Below, one piece after another: positions 61,329 to 64,000 of a stretch of DNA of 64,000 bases (position 1 is the first letter of the stretch; every line of letters starts with the position of its first letter). This DNA is from Leptothermofonsia sichuanensis E412. Lineage in GTDB: Bacteria > Cyanobacteriota > Cyanobacteriia > Leptolyngbyales > Leptolyngbyaceae. The position numbers and the translations under genes are program-made. Location: assembly GCF_019891175.1 (NCBI RefSeq), contig NZ_CP072600.1:620001-684000 (forward strand), written 5' to 3'. The notes beneath the pieces are model-generated. The model had not been told where the DNA came from, made no database searches, and saw only the letters and a program-made list of their open reading frames with translations.

Positions 61329-61571
61329 AACAGCCGGACCCGCCACACTGAGGTTAACGCGAGTCAGGAGGAGGATATAGAGAACCGCACTAAAGCCATA
61401 GAGGGAAAGCCCCAACAAGAGTTCTGGAGTGGTCAACATTCCCAGCAGGTGGCTGAGGGCATTGCTGCCCGTCACCCTGCCAAGCTTGACAGCCCCTAAT
61501 TTCAGGAGAAACTGCCCCATTGCAGCGGTAAACACCGATATTAATAGCAGTCCAAACTCGCGTAGGGTCAC
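61203..61571 (-). CDS. EmrE/DMT-type small membrane transporter
   Basis: 122 aa with four membrane helices: [60 protein letters not shown] and [16 protein letters not shown]. The layout and length fit EamA/EmrE-like proteins; similar ones (ArnE/F-like) flip lipid-linked sugars, which would suit the adjacent glycosyltransferase. ATG 61569-61571. Its last 126 bp overlap the 3' end of the convergent GT4 gene. Confidence 0.75.
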   Translation of the reverse strand: MTLREFGLLLISVFTAAMGQFLLKLGAVKLGRVTGSNALSHLLGMLTTPELLLGLSLYGFSAVLYILLLTRVNLSVAGPAVSIGYVISVLLGYFFFKESIPISRAIGLGFIVCGVVLVVWRK

Positions 61572-61673
61572 CGGATCTCCTCATAATGATTTTAGTTCTC
61601 TAGTTTACAGCGTCGGCAGCTAAATAAAAGGCTAGAATCAACTCGGAATGTGGTGTCGATTGAAGTTACTCCA

Positions 61674-62369
61674 ATGACTAGCACAACTCAATCTCCCTAC
61701 ACCGATGAACAAATCTCGATCTGGCTTCGAGGTCTGCTGACCCTTGCCTGGTCGGATGGGCACTTTGATGTAGAAGAGCAAACACTGATTACCGCACTGA
61801 CTCATCAAGAATTAACCTCCGCCGATAAGTCAGAAGCTTTAGAACCCGTTTCTCCAGAAGAAATTGCCGCTGCCTTTAAAGATGACCCGAAGACCGCAGA
61901 AAATTTCCTGAGAACCGCCGTGATGGTGGCGGTGGCCGATGGTGCTTACTCATTCTGTGAAGATGAACTGCTCCGAAAGTACTGCCAGGCATTAGGGTTA
62001 AAACTGGAAATCCTGGAAGTGCTGCGCTCAACCTTATGCGATCCAGCGGCTGAAGCAAAGGCGGCTGAAGCGGGAACCGCCGCCGCCCAACCGCTTCAGC
62101 CAGAACCGTCTCCCGATGTGCTTCATCCGGTGCGGGAATGGTTGGATCAGATGGATATTCACGATCCTAAAGTTGCCCGCTTTCTTTGCAAGTTGATCCC
62201 TGCCCAATGCCCATTTGAACGAGACATCAACCTTTTTGGACGCAAGGTGGCTCATATTCCTCCCCTGTGCAAGCTCAATCCCCTGTACGAACAGCTGGTT
62301 AGCTTACGCTTTCGTGCCCTCTCTTACCTGGCAGATGACTGTGGAGAGGACGTTTCACCCTATTGTTAG
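61674..62369 (+). CDS. TerB-like domain fused to Mo-dependent nitrogenase C-terminal domain
   Basis: 231 aa from ATG 61674. Residues ~10-120 look like a TerB/DjlA-type helical domain (RGLLTLAWSDGHFDVEEQTL; MVAVADGAYSFCEDELLRKY), with two Asp-Gly-x-hydrophobic motifs. An Ala/Pro linker follows. The last ~80 residues match the Mo-nitro_C family: HPVREWLDQMDIHDPKVARF, CKLIPAQCPFERDINLFGRK and LCKLNPLYEQLVSLRFRALS. Despite its name that domain also occurs in non-diazotrophic cyanobacteria and does not prove nitrogen fixation. Role unknown. The start of the frame at 61650 is less likely. Confidence 0.75.
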   Translation: MTSTTQSPYTDEQISIWLRGLLTLAWSDGHFDVEEQTLITALTHQELTSADKSEALEPVSPEEIAAAFKDDPKTAENFLRTAVMVAVADGAYSFCEDELLRKYCQALGLKLEILEVLRSTLCDPAAEAKAAEAGTAAAQPLQPEPSPDVLHPVREWLDQMDIHDPKVARFLCKLIPAQCPFERDINLFGRKVAHIPPLCKLNPLYEQLVSLRFRALSYLADDCGEDVSPYC

Positions 62370-62788
62370 AAATGAGGTTTGAATAACCTGTAGAACTAAC
62401 CACGAAGACACAAAGGGCACAAAGCCAGTTCCTGGTGCTTTATGACCTCCAGGCAGGCTTCGCCAATCGGTCTTACAGTGATTTTCAGAGGAATCAGCCA
62501 CATTGTCTGGGCGTTGGGTAACAGGTACCGGGTGTGGCGAAATCAATTAATAACTGCTACAAAAATTAATAACTGCTACAAAGCCTATTCGAAAACTTCC
62601 TCAGTCTGGGTTTGGGCTTTGACAGGTTGGGCTTTCGGATGGGCTTTTGGTTCTGTTTCAGCAAAGTATCTTCATATCAATTTACATTCCTCAGGGCATT
62701 ATTGTCAGGGCGCGCCTTCCTCCGCCACTATAACTTTGTCAGGGAATTGTTTGTAGTGCTTGCTTCAGCAAGCCAACTGAAGTTGGCA
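62370..62788. repeat. 419-bp gap with repeat families B and A
   Basis: A family B unit lies at 62370-62440 (GAGGTTTGAATAACCTG ... ACACAAAGGGCACAAAGCC) and a family A palindrome at 62580-62649, inverted relative to 8065. Near 62755-62800 there is an inverted 'TTGTAGTGCTTGCTTCAGCA' / 'TTGGCACTACAAAC' pair that may terminate both neighbouring transcripts. Confidence 0.6.
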
Positions 62789-63667
62789 CTACAAACTAAA
62801 GATTGTTGGCTGACACGGTATAAATGGAAGCCCTGCCATTCCCCAGATAGCTGCCGCCGTTGCCAGCAACAGGATCAGCCCCATTCCACCTGCCAGGGGT
62901 TTTCCAGATAAGCCGGTCATCCATTCTGGATTGCGTCCGGTATAGGCCAAGATTTGAGCCGTATCCAGGCTTGCTATACCCCATATCCAGCCTGCATGTA
63001 ATCCAATAGCTAAACCCAGGTTGCCGCTGTCAACCCACCGGGCCAGCACCAGCACCATTCCCATTAACCACAACCCTGGTAGCTGGGGAACGGCTTCTTT
63101 CCCTTCCCAGACCAGATGCAGGACTGCAAAGATGAAACTGGAACCTGTGGCTGCCAGCCAGAGAGGAGAAGACGTCTGGAGTTGATTAAGCAGGAATCCA
63201 CGAAACACCAGTTCTTCAATCAGGCTGACCAGTAGCCCCACCAGCAGTGGAATTGGCAGGGCTGTTAGCAACCGCTGCCAGCCCTGTTCCGGCCAGCTCA
63301 CCCAGCCCAGGACCCCCTCCAGCGCGACTAACACCCCAACGCCAAAAGCCCCAAGGAATAGACCAGGGATGACCGAGAGGAGAGTGGACGATTCCCAGCC
63401 CAACCCATAGGTTGAAAAGGTTGTTCCTTGCAATGCTGCGATCGCCCACAAAAGGAAGGGAGCCAGCAGGTAGAGGGACAGAACCAGCGGCAGTTTTTGC
63501 TCAACGGTTAAAGGGCTGGGAGGACGCCATTGGAGCACCATCGCCAGGGGAATGGCAACTGGCAACCAGAACAGGACCCAGGCAGTAAAAAAGATGGCAA
63601 TTGTGGCGATCGCAGATTGATGCGCCAGATACGCGGTTAGCCAGCTCAGAAATTCAGAAGTGTCCAT
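62789..63667 (-). CDS. CPBP-family intramembrane metalloprotease
   Basis: 292 aa from ATG 63667 (a GTG at 63700 is the alternative; neither has a clear ribosome-binding site). Seven or eight membrane helices, with the CPBP/CaaX-protease motifs LIEELVFRGFLLNQLQ (EExxxR), FIFAVLHLVWEG (FxxxH) and GLAIGLHAGWIWGIA (third His). The family includes Rce1-like proteases and bacteriocin-immunity proteins. No bacteriocin gene is nearby. Divergent upstream region of 330 bp is at the window edge. Confidence 0.8.
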   Translation of the reverse strand: MDTSEFLSWLTAYLAHQSAIATIAIFFTAWVLFWLPVAIPLAMVLQWRPPSPLTVEQKLPLVLSLYLLAPFLLWAIAALQGTTFSTYGLGWESSTLLSVIPGLFLGAFGVGVLVALEGVLGWVSWPEQGWQRLLTALPIPLLVGLLVSLIEELVFRGFLLNQLQTSSPLWLAATGSSFIFAVLHLVWEGKEAVPQLPGLWLMGMVLVLARWVDSGNLGLAIGLHAGWIWGIASLDTAQILAYTGRNPEWMTGLSGKPLAGGMGLILLLATAAAIWGMAGLPFIPCQPTIFSL

Positions 63668-64000
63668 AAATTCGGTTGGATACAGTCCAGTAATCTGCAC
63701 TGGCTCAACGCTGGGCAGCGATGAGTTTTAGCGATACGTTGATGATTCAACCGGGCTTTAACCTTAGCCCTGGCATGATTCTCACATATAAGAGAGCTTA
63801 TACCGATTAAACAAAGGATGAGTCTGATACCCGATTGAATGCTTTGCGCTGTAGGGCGTCTACAATCTAGATCGGAAACCCGAAATCGAAAATGGCATTA
63901 CTTTCAGGTTTGAACCCATCCAGAAAAACCACACAACAGGCAATATTACTCACATTACCCCATAAGTTTTAGATTTTCATGGGAAGATTGCTTGCAATCA
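63668..64000. other. Window-end stretch without a gene
   Basis: A/T-rich with no supported ORF; it likely contains promoters for the CPBP gene and for a gene beyond the window. I see no copy of repeat families A-D. Confidence 0.45.

Noticed and set aside
61674-62369. Evidence that the organism fixes nitrogen
   Set aside because: The Mo-nitro_C domain alone is not diagnostic and no nif gene lies in the window.

Overview
The window reads as chromosomal DNA of a cyanobacterium, probably a filamentous Leptolyngbya- or Oscillatoriales-type strain. The grounds are very frequent HIP1 octamers (GCGATCGC), a CmpR-type LysR regulator, a ferredoxin-dependent divinyl reductase (bciB), an IsiA-type chlorophyll-binding protein next to a flavodoxin, a TerB/Mo-nitrogenase-C-domain protein, and many short interspersed repeats of cyanobacterial type. 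No rRNA, tRNA or CRISPR array was recognised.

Region 1 (1-17.7 kb) is ordinary chromosome: CmpR-like regulator, bciB, a WG-repeat lipoprotein, a pentapeptide protein, rlmD, a TPR protein, a Dam-like methyltransferase, an FHA protein, a sugar-phosphate transferase, a pre-peptidase/CARDB/vanadium-haloperoxidase-like protein and an M23 peptidase. Gaps are filled by four interspersed repeat families, called A-D here. A is a 'GCCTATCCGAAAA' palindrome, B is 'CACAAAGGACACAAAG' arms, C is a ~108-bp MITE, and D is an ~83-bp MITE-like 'GGGCGTTGCTGAA' element.

Region 2 (17.7-30.6 kb) is a decayed, HIP1-poor accessory island. It holds four IS630-type elements of three kinds, an IS1, an IS5-like element, an intact IS66 with an 8-bp target duplication and an IS256 scrap. 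Between them lie wrecks of defence and addiction genes: an HsdS-like fragment, a beta-class (Mod-like) DNA methyltransferase split in its SAM-binding motif I by an intein carrying a DUF559/Vsr-like nuclease, a Phd/VapC-type toxin-antitoxin pair, DUF2283 and Uma2 genes, and the first ~100 codons of the likely partner restriction subunit.

Region 3 (30.6-34.2 kb) carries a possible tandem winged-helix protein, a YdcF-type protein, an HD-domain protein and a repeat-filled gap.

Region 4 (34.2-54.1 kb) is a surface-polysaccharide locus. It opens with a tightly coupled five-gene run (split transketolase, GT2, TIGR03032-like protein, sulfotransferase-like). NAD-dependent epimerases, several GT2 enzymes, two very large membrane proteins and a methyltransferase follow. 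It is the best candidate here for an undescribed pathway: the transketolase pair suggests a two-carbon transfer making an unusual sugar that is then epimerised, transferred and perhaps sulfated.

Region 5 (54.2-64 kb) has an HlyD-type adaptor, then an iron-stress cluster (IsiA-type antenna, flavodoxin, alpha/beta-hydrolase-fold protein lacking the nucleophile serine, Crp-family regulator), a GT4 glycosyltransferase overlapping convergently with an EmrE-like transporter, the TerB/Mo-nitro_C fusion and a CPBP intramembrane protease. All identifications come from reading the sequence; no database search was run.
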